Positions 1-23,692 of a stretch of DNA of 64,000 nucleotides are shown here, piece after piece (within the stretch, counting starts at the first letter, position 1; every line of letters begins with the position of its first letter). Source of the DNA: Amoebidium appalachense (lineage: Eukaryota > Ichthyosporea); assembly GCA_963693365.1 (NCBI GenBank), contig CAVNZM010000002.1:17608001-17672000 (forward strand), in the 5' to 3' direction. The notes below the pieces were generated by a model. The model made no database searches. It was not told where the DNA came from and saw only the letters and a list, made by a program, of their open reading frames with translations. A program made the translations under genes and the position numbers.

Positions 1-247
1 CACACTATTGTAGTATGGGCCTAATGCCCCTACCGTACCCACACATATCCCAGGCTCATTTGATTGACACATCTGACTAGTGCAGTGTGGTAGTGTAAGT
101 GGTGACACTGCTATGCTGCTAATCACATGACACCTTTGTTCAGAAACATGGACTTAGGTATTGTTCGTTGAGACATGTCATCTTGATCTTCTCCAAATAT
201 GGCAGCTACCATATTAGGCAGGTTGTACTTACGTAAGCCCATGGCAG

Positions 248-5876
<5,629 letters not shown>

Positions 5877-6020
5877 GGTCATAGTATTACTGGTTGCTGC
5901 GTAGGTGTGTAGTTGTCTGTGCTTGGTTGCAATTGGTTGCGGTGTTTGTTTGGATACATCAGTAGTGGCATTCACAAGCCAGATGACACAAGCACAAGTA
6001 CAAGCATCATACATCGGATA

Positions 6021-6087
<67 letters not shown>

Positions 6088-8197
6088 CTGCATGTTGCCA
6101 TAAATTTGTGGCCTCTTTTTGGCTCCCTGGTTGGTTGGTTGGTTGTTAGTGGAGGGGGGGGGGGGGGGGGGGGGGGGGGATGGATATTTAAACCCGTGTA
6201 CATAGAGATGTTACACTACAGCCCCTGTCTGTCCGTTGAAAGAAAAAGCTGTGGTGCCCGTTGGGTGGACTTTGTAAAGATGTGGCCTGTGGTCACTTGT
6301 GAATTACGTGAGTGTGTCTGAAGAATGCCTTTCTCCACGTGGGCCCTGTGGGCCCACACTACCAACAATCCCATCACTGCATGTCGCAACAGCACACAGG
6401 CGCTTAGAATGTGCTTGGGCCTGCTGGGTCCGACAAAGCAACACAGTGTGAACATTGGCGTAACTGTATGTTAATGTGTGTGTGTGTGTGTGTGTCTGTG
6501 TCTGTGTCTGTGTCTGTGTCTGTGTGTGTGGGGGAGGGGGGGGGATATTGTCGTGGACCGGATCGGAGCTCCATAGCCAGCTGACCTATAGAGAGGGCCG
6601 GCTCAACCACATCGGCTGAGTTAATTTGCTCCGAGCAGCATTATTCGACTGCTTAAAGCAGATTTATTTAGCAAAAGCAGAAATCTGATTCTGATAAAAG
6701 CAGCATTTTTCTGCAAACAACAGAATTAAAAAGCTAAAAGCAAGATAGTTCTGCTAAAAGCAGAACGATTCTGCTAAATGCATAATTATTTGATCTGGTG
6801 CAAGTTATAATTATGCTGTCGAAAGCAGAATAATTCTGTTTTTTGTCTAATAACTGCGAAAAGCAGAATAATTTTGCTACTCAAAAAGCAGGGTGGTTCT
6901 GCTCAAAGCAGAATAATTCTGCTTTTGCAGAAAAACCCTGCTTTTTGCAGAATGAATCTGCTATTGCAGAATAATTTAACTTTTTGCATGTTGGCCCTGC
7001 CGATGTGGTTGAATCCTCTAGAGAACTCTAGTTGTCAATGCATATGACCTAAAACCGCGGCAATGCATGCATATATGGACATCACAGTACATTACATAAA
7101 TACCCCAGATGCGCATTATACGCTTTCTAACTGCACAAATGCATGCAGGCCTAGGTGTGCATGCCATATATACACATGTAGAACACACATGTAAGTTGCG
7201 CACCAACACGCACCTGCAAGTCTTTTCATGTGTAGACAAACTAACCTCACTCCAGGCACACATTTACGTATGTACTTTGATGTATACAGGCCGTCACAAA
7301 AAGACGTACCTGAGCTGAAGGCCCCACATAGTGGATTCAGCGGCACGTACAGAGATATGTCATAGCAGAGACACATGTACAGGCATGCACATGCACATCA
7401 CATGGAGCTAGGAGAGGCAGCATTGTGTCGGACACACGGCCCTGGACGCGTACCAATATGATGCGCTTGTACAGACACGTAGTGCCTCCCTCTGGACATG
7501 CATACTGATGTGTGCTTGATGATATCAATCCTTTGAATGCGCACGCACACACACACGGACGCAGGCACGCAAGCACACACGTACACAAACACACTCCATG
7601 CCCTCCTCGCCTGCAGGTTTACTTGTGCGCACCCACAGGGCAGCGGCAATCCAGGGCTAAAAATAGCTCGCGTCAATCATCACGTCATTCGCCCAACCGT
7701 GTTGGTGCTGGCGGTGTAAAAAAAAAAAGACTATGTGCACCCATGTTATAAATGCAAAGACACCCACAACATGGAAGAAAACCTAACGGCCTAGGGTAGC
7801 ACACTCACTATCTCAAAACTAGAGAATTAATGAAACTATGGCGGTTGTCAGATTCCAGATTAATCCCCATGCATGACTCCGACTAAATAGCACAACTCTT
7901 CTACATTTCATCTAATACCAGGGACATGCGTCACAAAGCTAAATTGCCAATCATCAAAAGGGGAAAAAAAAACATCACCGGAAGGGGTGCCTGCATATGC
8001 ACCCACCACCGTCTTTTAAAACACCCATCCATTGGGCGTCTATCTTCAGTTACCAGCCTTACAGCTTGCACTAAAACTCTATGTCCCAATCAACAGAGAC
8101 AACTACATTATAAACCTCAGCCGGGTTCTAAACTACTGCCTGCCCAATCACCGCGTCAAAAGTTAAGATTAAGCATTTTATAATTTTAAGTGAGCAT
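5877..8197. other. Intergenic region
   Basis: Contains a CA array (6022-6086), a G run (6154-6179), a CTGTGT array near 6475-6530, the foldback element and AT-rich unique sequence. No gene is supported. Confidence 0.7.
6603..7012. mobile_element. Foldback/MITE-like element with 14-bp terminal inverted repeats
   Basis: The ends are exact inverted copies: TCAACCACATCGGC at 6603-6616 and GCCGATGTGGTTGA at 6999-7012. The interior is AT-rich and built of many copies, in both orientations, of GCAGAATAATTCTGC, a 15-mer whose 7-base arms are complementary around a central A. No reading frame of note is present, and no clear target-site duplication was seen. Size and structure suit a non-autonomous foldback or MITE-like element. 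Confidence 0.6.
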
Positions 8198-11798
<3,601 letters not shown>

Positions 11799-14700
11799 AC
11801 ATGATGCTAGTGTGGAGGTGTAGGACAGCGGGCAGTAGTTGGGGAAAGAGTGTGCGTGAAAAACCTCAATACGTTCTTATCAAGCGGCTCGTCTTGAGCA
11901 TAATTCTTCAGCATAACACAACACGTGACCCATGGTCTCACAACTTGCGAATGATATATATGAATTTGATGTAAACACCGCCCTAGCTGAGCTGCACATT
12001 GCAATTTACGTCGAGTCAGCGTCCCCCAAGTATTTGCCCGAAATTTGAGGGTGCAATCCAAAGTGCATCTTGACCACAGGCAATTGCATCAAAACACATT
12101 TTTCACGATTTCTGCTCCTGCCCTTGAGAGGCCGAATCGAGGTAGGTACACCTTGCCCACACCACCAACAAATACGTCATACAGCCCGCAAGAGCAGCCA
12201 CCACCACCACCACAGTGCCATGTTCCTCCCCATATCACCAACCCGCACGCACACAGACCTGTCGTCCTGGCCGGCCCTGCGCGGCACGGTATCGCAAATG
12301 CACCCGGTCTTGCTGCCGTGCACACCGTGGCCATGCTGCTGCCCTTCCTGACTGCTTGCACTCCACACGAGCCCCATGCTCAACGGGTTGCGATTGAGAA
12401 AACCGCGCACGCTTTGCGCTGGCCTGAGTGGCAGCGCAAAGTTTGGCATGTGGTATTTTGGTACACACGCTAGAAGCTCGTGCGTACAGTCGAAAGGTCA
12501 AATATATTTCCGCCCAAAGGGTTTTTGAGAGTAAGAGGTTGGCATACAGGCGAGTCCAAGTCTGTGCCGCCTAGCGTGTGCACAAATTTAAAAACAAACC
12601 AGCAAAGCAAGAATTCAGATTGTCAACCCTCCGGCCCATGCAAGGGGCTCCAACTTATACAACTGAGTTGGACGCGTCAGAGTTGTGCTGGTATAAAAAC
12701 GCAACGTGGGTCAGACTTCAGAAAGAAGTTGTGGGCGCGAGCTGCGCTTATGATTGGATGTGCCTGCAGCAGCACACTACCATGAAGGAAGGCTTAGAGC
12801 ACAGGTTTAGTTCCACATACAGTCTGTACGGTATACTCATACCATACCCTTTCATAACACAAGGCCGATGTTTTTCCCGTTTAAATCATAGCCTAACGCG
12901 AAAAGTTCACAAGGCTTTTGCTACGCCATGGGAGCTGGCCGTGGGCCACAGGTGCGGCTTATTCATTGGTTGCTTTTGTTTTTGCTTCTTCGTAGCCGAT
13001 TCACCCACTACTCCCATTTATATACGACCCCCTATGCTCACCTAGATCTGTCTCGAAAATGCATATACTCAATAATATGTAGACCTTGTTAGGTATGTTT
13101 TGTATAAAAGTAGAACATTAAAATATTATATAATTATTTAGGATGTTATTTTGATTTTTTTTTCGCTTTTTACGACAAGGCTTGTTAGTACATGTTCTTG
13201 GCTACACATTGCTCCACGAAGGGTTTTGGGAACACACCTCAACAGGTTTTGGAGGATGCGCGAGCCGGCCGGCAACCAAGTTGACTGGCTCTCACACCGG
13301 TCAAATGAGCATCCACATAAACTAACGTAAATTTTAGATTGGATTACTAACAATAGGCTAATCAGCTAAAATTCCTAAATAGTGTATAGATGTTTGATTG
13401 AGCGACTATCATTACTATGAGGTCTAAACACAAAAACTGGGCAGTGGCTCCGTTTGTTTTGGCGCCCCTCTGCCCGCCGGTCCACCCGGACCACCCAGCC
13501 ACGTCACCACCTCCCTTTTCCCCAACGCCCGGCCCTCCTCCCCACACGTACACCTGGTAAACCTACGCTTTTTCCGCTGGCCGGTTTGCTTGCACGCACG
13601 TCTAGTTTACCACGGAACGGTTGAAGTTCGTCAAGCCTGCCAGAACAACAGTAGCCACCAGTTCCTTCCGATTCGGCACAAATTTGGTCCCGCCCCCCCC
13701 CCCTTCCCCCCCCCCCCCCCCCCCCCCCCAACCCCCTCTCCCCCTCGCCTCCAGGTGCACTCCCCCCCCCCCCCCCCCCCCCCAAAACACACACACAGAC
13801 ACACACACGCACACACACATACACACATACATGCCCCCCCCCCCCCCCCCCCCCCGGCACGTACTGACACGTACTGACGGTGCCTGGGCTGCTATGAACT
13901 TGCCGTTCGCCTCACACCCTCTATTTTTCCTTACACTCTCGCGATCGCGTGCATGCTTTCTCTCGCGGCGGCTCTACGGTCCCGAGAGTCCAGTGTTCGC
14001 TGTGTGTAACGAAAAATACGAGTCACCTCAGTAGGTGACAACCCCCCCCCCCCCCCCCCCCCCCTCCTTTCTAAGTCAAGTTTTCTCGGCGTCTCACAGA
14101 TCCAGGCTAGTATGCCCATCACACTCTCCTCCAGTTCTTCAGAGCCTGCCTGGTCTTCCAACCCCAGGCACGCCTGCCAATGTGGGTGTCCGGGGAAGAT
14201 GGAGACAAGGAAGGGAGGGAGGGATGGGGGGGCCTAGGATGGGTGGTTGGGGATGGGCAAGTTTGGGAAGTTTGGAGGGTGAGGGGGTTGGTGGGTTGGG
14301 GGGAGAGAGAGAGGGGCGGGGGGGGGGGGGGGGGGGAGAGAGAGAGAGAGAGAGAGCAAGAGAGAGAGGGGGTTGGGAGGGAGGGAAAGAGGAGGAAGGG
14401 AGAAAGAGAGAGAGAGACTCTCTGAGAGACAGAGAGAACGTGTGCGTGTGTGTGTGTGTGTTTGTGTGTGTGTGGTTAATAACGGGGGGCAACCCAAGGG
14501 GATACAAAAGAGAGAAGAAAAGAAAAAAAGGAGAGAAAGAGATTCTGATGAAAGTAAAGCTGCGACAAGCACACACATACATACACGAAGCTCGCATACA
14601 TAGTAGTGCAGCTACACACAAACATGTGGGCCAAACAAGCAAAATACATCCACAAGCAAAACACATACATACAACTTGGCACACACACGGACACAAACAC

Positions 14701-15405
14701 AAAACACCCTCACACATATATGACAAGCACGCACACACACACACACGCACACACGCACACACGCACACACACACACACGCACACATACACACCGACACAC
14801 ACGCAGAGAGAACACAAATATACACCCGTGTACACATAAAAGAATGCAAAAACGTGTGGGTCGTCACGCACGCACACCTACACCCACTAACATATATGCC
14901 CAGCCCACCGTTGTGGGTGGTATATGCACCCCGCCACGCAGGGCACTTGAACACAATCCACAACCACAAATAGTGTGGTGTGTGTTAACCAGTTAAGCCG
15001 CACAAAAGCACCTATGCGCAAGCTTGCAAGCTTAGCCTGAGTACTCACCCACACCGTGCACGAACACGCCCTTTATTTGTCGTCACAGGTGCAGCTCTAC
15101 TACATCAATTGGCACAAACACCTCTCTTTCCAGCCTTCAGCCTTAGGCCAAACAAAAGGTCATGACCACCTCAGGCCCCGGGGTTAGAAACAAAAACTCG
15201 TTACAACACGACCATATCCATACATACATCACTACAGAGCGCGTACTTGTTTTTATTCATGGAAATACACTACATATGACTGCCAGGCAGAGATAAACAT
15301 GTATGATTTGGCATCGATGGCAATCCGGCCAGCTTGAAACTTGCAGGAGCCCCCAGGAACGGGGAGGGGAGGGGGAGGGGGGAGGTGTGTGTTGGGGTGG
15401 GGGGT

Positions 15406-15448
<43 letters not shown>

Positions 15449-17046
15449 AGTGAGTGGCAGACTTGTGCTCAGGATCAAAAAGTCCCGGGAAGCGTTTATA
15501 AAATCACCCGTTGTGAGAGCAAGGTAAGATAAGGAGGGAGGCCTTGTTTGAGAAATGATGCTGGATGTGGCCAAAGGGAAGCTTTACAACCCTTTACTTC
15601 CCGGTGTTTGAAAAGTGGCGACAACCCGACACACCAGGGCTAGTTTGATTGGTACGTGGCCATGACGAAGTCCATAGCAATACACCAAGCCAACCCAAAC
15701 CTGGGGCCTTCTTGCTTGCTCTGAATTCAACCCTGAGAGGCTCAAAACTTTGCTTGTAGACGGCAGCTTTTTCTGTCGTTTTCTTTTATTTGTAAATATG
15801 GCACAAAAAAGGAATCGATAGAAGGAATGAAACAAACTCGCGACTGTTGCGCCAGCGGCCAGGCGGGCCCACATCTGCCTGAGAGTCTGCCAATATTATG
15901 TCTTTCATGACCACTTTTGATTGGCTTAGAATCCCTGCTCCGTAACGACAGCTTTACGTGGTGCGCGTCCAACCAATTAGCGTGCGCCAGCATACCGCAC
16001 CCTGCGGCACCGTGCTTGAGTCGGCTGTCGGCCAGACGAGAGCGGAACGGGTTTTTGGAGGAACGATTTTTCCACGTCCATGTTCGAAGTGTTTTTTCTC
16101 CATGTTAGTTAGGATGATATTGGGTTTGCATATCAATGATGTCATCTAGATGATATGCATAAGAAACGGTGGCTAGAGAGTGGTACCCTAGACTCGTAGA
16201 CGGTAACGGTTGGCAGTGCACTTGAAAGCTCTTTGGGTGCCTTAACGGATGGTTGGATCCGGACCGTGCTTGAATCCCAGAAGGGTACCAGAAGCTCTAG
16301 GGCATACATTCACACAAGCAATTTTTTATGTTTCAGTTTATATATTGAAATTCTACGTTATAAATTTGATGCCTGCTGCATCTGCCCAGGAAGTACTACC
16401 GGGTTGTTTGACTACCAAGGGCAAGACTTTTCTCTTTCATATTGGAGTTGCTGTAGGATCTCGCTACAACAGAACAAGATCTTCAGATGTTAGAGATATC
16501 AAATCCACACACCGAGTAAACCAACTGATCTAATTTCAGTTGTAAGATCCATGCGTACACAATAGGCCGTAACTCCATCAGGAAGACTTCAACATGGTAA
16601 GCCTGCAATTCCATGCTGCTTTTTCGCCACATGGAGCGGTACTGTGTTGCTAGATAGGCGTCTTGTATATAAATCGACGCTCACACTGATCAAGCCACGC
16701 ATACACACAAACAGTTTTTTTCGCTGTCTATCTTACCACCCGACAATTAGGAGGGCATGGTCACATCTGGGCTACAAGGTGCTCATGTTGCTTCTTCTTG
16801 CACAGGTCTTCTTGCAATACTGTTTCGTTAAGGCCTGTATTGTTAGGCCGGTCCCATACACGTAGAAAACGAAAGCATGCACGCCTGTTCTATCACTCTT
16901 TCCATTATGTATAATGCGTGTGCATCAACTGGGATCATCGTGCTATGCAATATTAAGAACACACACACCGCGCGTGCGCGCGCACGAATGCACGCACGCA
17001 CACGCACACGCACACGCACTCGCACAAACACGCGCACACGCACGCG

Positions 17047-17086
<40 letters not shown>

Positions 17087-17494
17087 TAGAATGTTGATGT
17101 CTATGTGTGCACATGATCACTGCACACACAGCTGTGTGTTTCAACGTGCATGCGTGCCTCTACGCACTTTTGCATGCATGTTGCAACCACACCAGCTTAC
17201 ACATTCATGCACATAACTGGCACACGCATGTAAAACACACAGGGATCCTCCTGCACAGACCAGTAAACACCTGCACCACACACAGACGTACACGAATATC
17301 ATGACACTGGCACACAGTACACACCACCAGGCACTACTACACACGGACACGGGCAATGTCAACAGACATATCCTTGCACACATAACACTCCCCAATGCAT
17401 CTACATTATCAGAGCTTCATGTGTACAGAAAGATGCACAAATAAGCACACACAAAGAGCCTTTCCTTCATTTCACGTTGCCCCAACTGACTAAC
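11799..17494. other. Region without a supported gene
   Basis: Unique sequence at 11800-13680 and 15000-16950 alternates with C runs (13690-13860, 14041-14064), GA/G tracts (14310-14440), CA-rich stretches (14560-14870) and a G run (15396-15447). A 155-codon frame at 12578-13045 resembles nothing known. Undetected 5' exons of the RACGAP1-like gene or the KLHDC10 5' untranslated exon could be here. Confidence 0.5.
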
Positions 17495-17816
17495 ATGTGC
17501 CCCGTGGAGCACCAGGAGACAACAGCGAGAGAGCCAGTGCATGCTCGCCTGCAGCCTGACAGCCCATCAAGGTCACGGGTAAGAACGGGTTGGGACGGGG
17601 GATGCATGTGCCGTTCAGCGGGGGGGGGGGGAGGGCTGGGGGCTGGGGCCGGGGGGGGGGGGGGGGGGGGGGGGGGGAGGGGGGGCGATTGGAGTGCGTG
17701 TGTGCTCTGTTGGGAACGAGGGGCAAGGTGTTGAGAAGATAGGCAGATGGCCTCGTGCAATACCTTTGTTTGTTGTGGCTTTTGTTTTGTTTTTTTTGTT
17801 TTTTTGTTTATTTTTT

Positions 17817-17852
<36 letters not shown>

Positions 17853-18144
17853 GAGGGGGGGGAGGGGGGAGGGGGGAGCAGATATTTCTTGGCTTAATGA
17901 GGAGGTGTAAAGGCTTAGGCAAAGCACCCAGGTTACCGTTTTCCTTTACCGGCAATATATGTGTGACCGGAAGATGCATCTTGAGGGATATGGTACATTC
18001 AATTATAAATATTTCATTTTCCCACTTTTTTCAGGTCTTTTGCTTTTTTGGCCGGTCAATTTGTGTTGGATATAATGTATATACACATACATGTGCATGT
18101 GCAAGTGTGTGTGTTTGTGTGCGCGTGCGTGCGTGCGTCGTTGG

Positions 18145-18198
<54 letters not shown>

Positions 18199-18212
18199 TG
18201 AGGGGCGGGGGA

Positions 18213-18247
<35 letters not shown>

Positions 18248-18346
18248 AAAAGCATAAAATGGCAAATACTGAAAGAACACCAGTCTCTCTTAGTTCCTTG
18301 TGTACGCTGACTTTGGCAACCGGGAATACTTTGGCGGAAGGCAGTC

Positions 18347-18383
<37 letters not shown>

Positions 18384-19534
18384 CTGGGGGGGGGGGGGGG
18401 GGGGGGGGGGGGAAGGCGAGGAGGGGGTCAAAGGGTTAGTGACAGAAATCTGGTATGTGGCTGAGGCCTGGTTGGGATTTAACCAGGCAGTACCTGATCC
18501 TATCTTGGCCCATTTATAGATCCTAAAAGATCTTGAGCTGTCAACCAATCATATTTGCTAGACACCTTAGCAAGCTACCCCTCCTATACCCACTGCAAAC
18601 CTCCTCCCTGTTGTCCATTCGACAAGGAATCCCGTTCTGTCTGGCCCCGTACTCCCCTTCTTCCTTATGCTCCCTTTTTTTCTAACCCCCCCCCCCTTCC
18701 CCCCCCTTTTTTTAAATTTTTTTTTTCCAAATTCGCCTGAAGGTTTGCTCATATTTCCGTTGCACAGACTTTGGTGGCTGAATTTCCCAGTCTTGTGACT
18801 GCGATATTTTTACCTCCACCACCGCCTGAGGAACCAGAGGCAAGATTTCCTGTGTGTCCATGTGTGTGGGTGTGCCCGTATAATATATATAATGGTTGGA
18901 CCAGTGCATGTGTGCGTGCACACACACCTGCCATGCGTGCACATGCACTAGTGACTTCCTACATGTGCATGCTGAATGTCCTCATTGGGGCTGGAACCTT
19001 GTGTGGCTTAAGGCAGATGAGTGAGTAGTTGGCGTGTGTTTTGGGGGGGGGGCGGGGGGGGGGGGGGGGGGGGGGGGTGTAAGGGATGGAGGGGAAGGAG
19101 GGGGTGATGGGGTAGGCTTGTGTGTATGCATGAGGAGAGTTCATGTGTTCAAGGCGATGGGGAGAAAGGAGGGGGGAAAGTAGTTGTGGCAAGCGGTGAT
19201 CTCAAGCGGGCGAGCACATCCCAGCACATGTAAGATCCAGGGACACGCGATTCATACGTCCATATGTGGCTGCCATGCACACATACCAGCACAGGCATGC
19301 TGTGCACATCTGCACACCCATACATCATGCACCGACACACACAGGCACAGCAACACAGAGGCACAACTGTCCTGTTCTCCGTGGCTTCCTCGCCCCTTCC
19401 CCTCCCCCCCCCCCCCCCCCCCCTCCCCCCCACACACACACACACGCGCGTGCACACACACAGAGAGACACACGCATACATCCCCTCCCCCTCCTGCGCC
19501 CCCTCCCAGCCCAGTCACCTCCCTACTGCGTGCA

Positions 19535-19579
<45 letters not shown>

Positions 19580-19581
19580 TA

Positions 19582-19615
<34 letters not shown>

Positions 19616-20838
19616 CCTTTCTCTCTGTTCCACCCCTTTCCAGGTGTAACACCAGTGTTCCCCTGCTCAGCCCTAACATAATACCCCTCAGGATGAAGAC
19701 ACTCAACCACCAGCAGACACGCCAACAAAACCACCAGAGGTATGTACCATTGGCCCCCCCCCCCCCTTTCCCTCCCCCCTCCCCCTTCCCCCCCTTTTTC
19801 CCCTGCACACACTCTCGCACCCACTCAACCATGCACCATGCAATGTGTTAAAGGAATATTGGAAGTTGAACCCTACCATATATCCCTGGCTCCCCCAACT
19901 TTAGCTCCCAGAGCCACCATACCGGAGCCAAGCTGCTTTAGCGGGACCAATTGGAATGCCATCTCTACCCCGTCAACACGTGTGCTAACGTGCATGCACG
20001 TGCGTTGCTGATACTGATACTAATGGGACACCATACAGCCACCAAACAAGGAGCCACAACAGATCATCCCGCTGTCACCGCTGGCATGGAAACGATCCCA
20101 AACAGGTGCATTATTCGTTTTCCCAGTTACCCAAGTGGATATTCTCTGTTTGTATGGTTCGTGTGGGTGTGTGCAGGTGTGTGTGCGGTGCGTGTGCGTG
20201 TGTGTGTGCGCGCGCGCTTTGTGTGCTTGCAAGGTATCTGGGATGTGAATATGCTGTGCATCTAAGTCCTCCGTGCTAGTCCAATGAGTTTACCACCATG
20301 GGCCTGCAATCATGCACGCTCTTCTGCACTTGACTGCGCTGCCTATGTCATGCCCCTCCTTCTCCACCCCCCCCCCCCCCCCCCCCCAACAAGCCCCTCT
20401 CCCCTCCCCCCACACCCCACACATGCACACCCATTTCCCCTTATCCTCCACTCCTTCCCTCCCGTCCGTTCGAACTTTTCTTCTTGAACATTTTCTCTGC
20501 CATTGTCCCCTTACCCCTCTTCCTTGTTCCCCACAGCCCCAGATCCTGACCTGGGTGATGGTTCCGGCGGCATAAGAGTAAGCCCCCCTCTCCCCTCCCC
20601 CCCCATCTCCCCCAATCATTCCCTAGCAGCAAAAGGCTTAGCTCACCAGAATAGGAGGAGGGAGAGCTACAACGAAAGTGTGATATCCTGGCATGGGCAT
20701 ATGTTTGTTTGTTGAGGAAGCACTGTGGCTCGAGACTCCTGCCTGATGGCTGTCAAGGCAAACGAATGCACGAGGAGACGACGTCCACCACCCAGTCCTC
20801 TCACAGACACACACGAACACATACACGCGCGCCCGCAT

Positions 20839-20926
<88 letters not shown>

Positions 20927-21022
20927 ACACGCACACACACACACCACACCCACACTCACACTCACACGTTCACACACACCCACACCACACGCCCACACCA
21001 CACCCACACTCACACTCACACG

Positions 21023-21121
<99 letters not shown>

Positions 21122-21882
21122 CCACGGACCATGTCACGAATAAGCATGCGCAACAGAACAGTCCACACGGAAACAATGAAAAGCATCCGATTAGCCCAAG
21201 GAGACAATAGGTAACCCCCTCCCCCCCAACCCCCTCCCCCCTTGCACCCCCTGCCTCTGACATACACAAACATACACACACTCTTCTTTCATGTCGCCCC
21301 CCTCTCCCCCGCCCCCTTCGACCCCTAACCCTTCTCCCCCCCGTCCACCCTCACCAACGCCCCACTATAGCTATATCTTAATCCATGTCCTCTCCATCAT
21401 CTGCTTCAGCCCCTACCCCCAGTAATCATGGCTGTTTCAATGTTTTTTACACCTTTTGCATACAGTGTGCAATTGCTTCCTTTTCTGCTCTACACCACCA
21501 CCTACCCATGTTCGCCATGTGACTGGCTTTGTTGCAGACTAGGGGTATAAACCTGTTTGTTTCCACTGTTGCTCGTGCCCTGATGTTGGCTCGGCCACCA
21601 TGCAATGGTTCGAGTGCATTATGCACGTGAGAGCACACACACATAGACACAACGTGAGCAGCATGTGCCTTTGGATCCAACAATACACATGTGCAACCAC
21701 ACAACACTCCATGCAAAGACCACTCCAAAGTCACTTGATGCCCTGCTCGCTTTCTTCTCACTCGCATACATTCACTCACGCACGTGCACCCGTGCACGCA
21801 CATTCCACCACATCCACAGTGGCAAACACACACAAACCACAATCATGCACTGACATACACATGCACGTGCACACATCGTAAA

Positions 21883-21962
<80 letters not shown>

Positions 21963-23648
21963 GACGAAGACACGGCATCACTTCCATCACCCACCCAGGG
22001 CAACCAATCACATTCGTTCTCCGAGGAGCCACCAACCTCCCCACCTCCACCACCACCATCTGACGACCACCACGTGAGTGCCTCCCCCCCCCCCCTTCCC
22101 CTCCTCCCCCACCCCACCCCACCCCACCCCACCCCCTCTCCCAAAAATCCTTCAAACCTGCTCCCCATTCCCCCCCCCCTGCACATGGCTGATGTTGCAT
22201 ACTTGAATGTTTGCCTTTGCATGTGTCCTGCACCATGCTTCTCGTCGTGTATGCGTACTTCGTACCGTGTTCCGCATTCAAACCCCCCCCCCCCCCCCCC
22301 ATCCCCTTACCCCCCCTCGTTTCCCCTATAGATATATTCGTCCTGCCTGGATTAGGCAGACAGGCTGTGGAGACACACGTCACTCCTATGGGATAAATGA
22401 CTCAGCATAAACCTACGGCCCATTGGTATTGCCTGGAACCTAGCCCTGACCCCACCCCGCAGCAGGAAGTGTTTGGCACGGAGTACCGGCGCAGCACGTG
22501 CACGGATGTGCTGGCGCAGGGCAGTGTGGCACACATGGCCCCCAGGCCCACGTGCTCATCCACACCCACCTCCCCAGAGATGGGCTGCAGGGGCAGGGCA
22601 TTCACATTGGAGACAGGAAGGAGGTCCTCCTCCGCAGATGGTATGCAGTAACCCCCCCTCCCACACACACACACACACACACACACACAAAGGATGGGCT
22701 CTACTTACTATGCATATTCTCTGCGTGTGCACTTGTTCACTTGTTTTTACAGAGCTACATTGTGTTGTTTGCCATGATCGAATGCGCAGTTAGTCACCGT
22801 CCTCCTCCCCCCCCCCTCCCCCCCCCCCCCTCTCCCCCTCCCCCTCCCCCCGCGGAAATGCATGCCCACCCAACCGCGACAACGGCCAACAAAGCAGTCC
22901 CCTATTCACAATTGCTAGTCCTGTCACAAAAATTGCCATGCCGATTACCTTTTCTTATATCACACTCCAAGCTCCCCCACCATTTTCATCCAACGATTGC
23001 CAAGCCGCCTCCCGCTTTCTAACCAACCGCTTAATCTCCGATCCCTGACCCGATTTCCACGATTACCACAGATCTCAGTGACGGTTCAGCGCAATCCTCG
23101 ACCACATCCATGCACAAGGAGCCACTGGGCAGTGGGGGTAAACCCCGGATAGGCTACTGCATCCCCCATAGGTTCCAGAGTGTCAAGCTGATGCAGAAGA
23201 GAACATGCAGGGTCTGTGCTAACAAGGTTGGGTTCCAGTCTAAGGCTAGGAAGTGCAAAGGTACGTGGTGGTGGTGCGTGCAAGGGTTGATTTAGGTTGG
23301 GTGTGTTTATGTGTGTGTGGGGAGGAGGGGGGGGGGGGGGGGGGGGGGTTCAACCTTGCCTGCTCCCCAAGTTCTCCCCCCCCCCCCCCCCCCCCCCTCC
23401 CAAGCCCCGAGGGTCGCCAATCCTGTCTCCAACTATCCATCCCGTCATCCCTACAAATGGTCCAAAGAGCTAGCTGCTGAGTGCATCGGGGGGGAGGGGG
23501 GGAGGGGGGGGGGGGGGGGGGATATGGAACGAATGTGTTTGTCTGGGTAGTGTTTGAGTGTGAGAAGAGTTGGTGTGCACATCTGGAGACAGGATAGATT
23601 GTGGCTGGGGGCTTTGGATGGGACGAGCAGTGTGTGTGTGTACGGGCG

Positions 23649-23692
<44 letters not shown>

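Noticed and set aside
12578-13045. 155-codon open frame
   Set aside because: No recognisable domain, no splice context and an atypical composition; could be chance.
20628-20680. Candidate RACGAP1 exon after CCCTAG
   Set aside because: An in-frame TAG occurs after four codons in the required phase.
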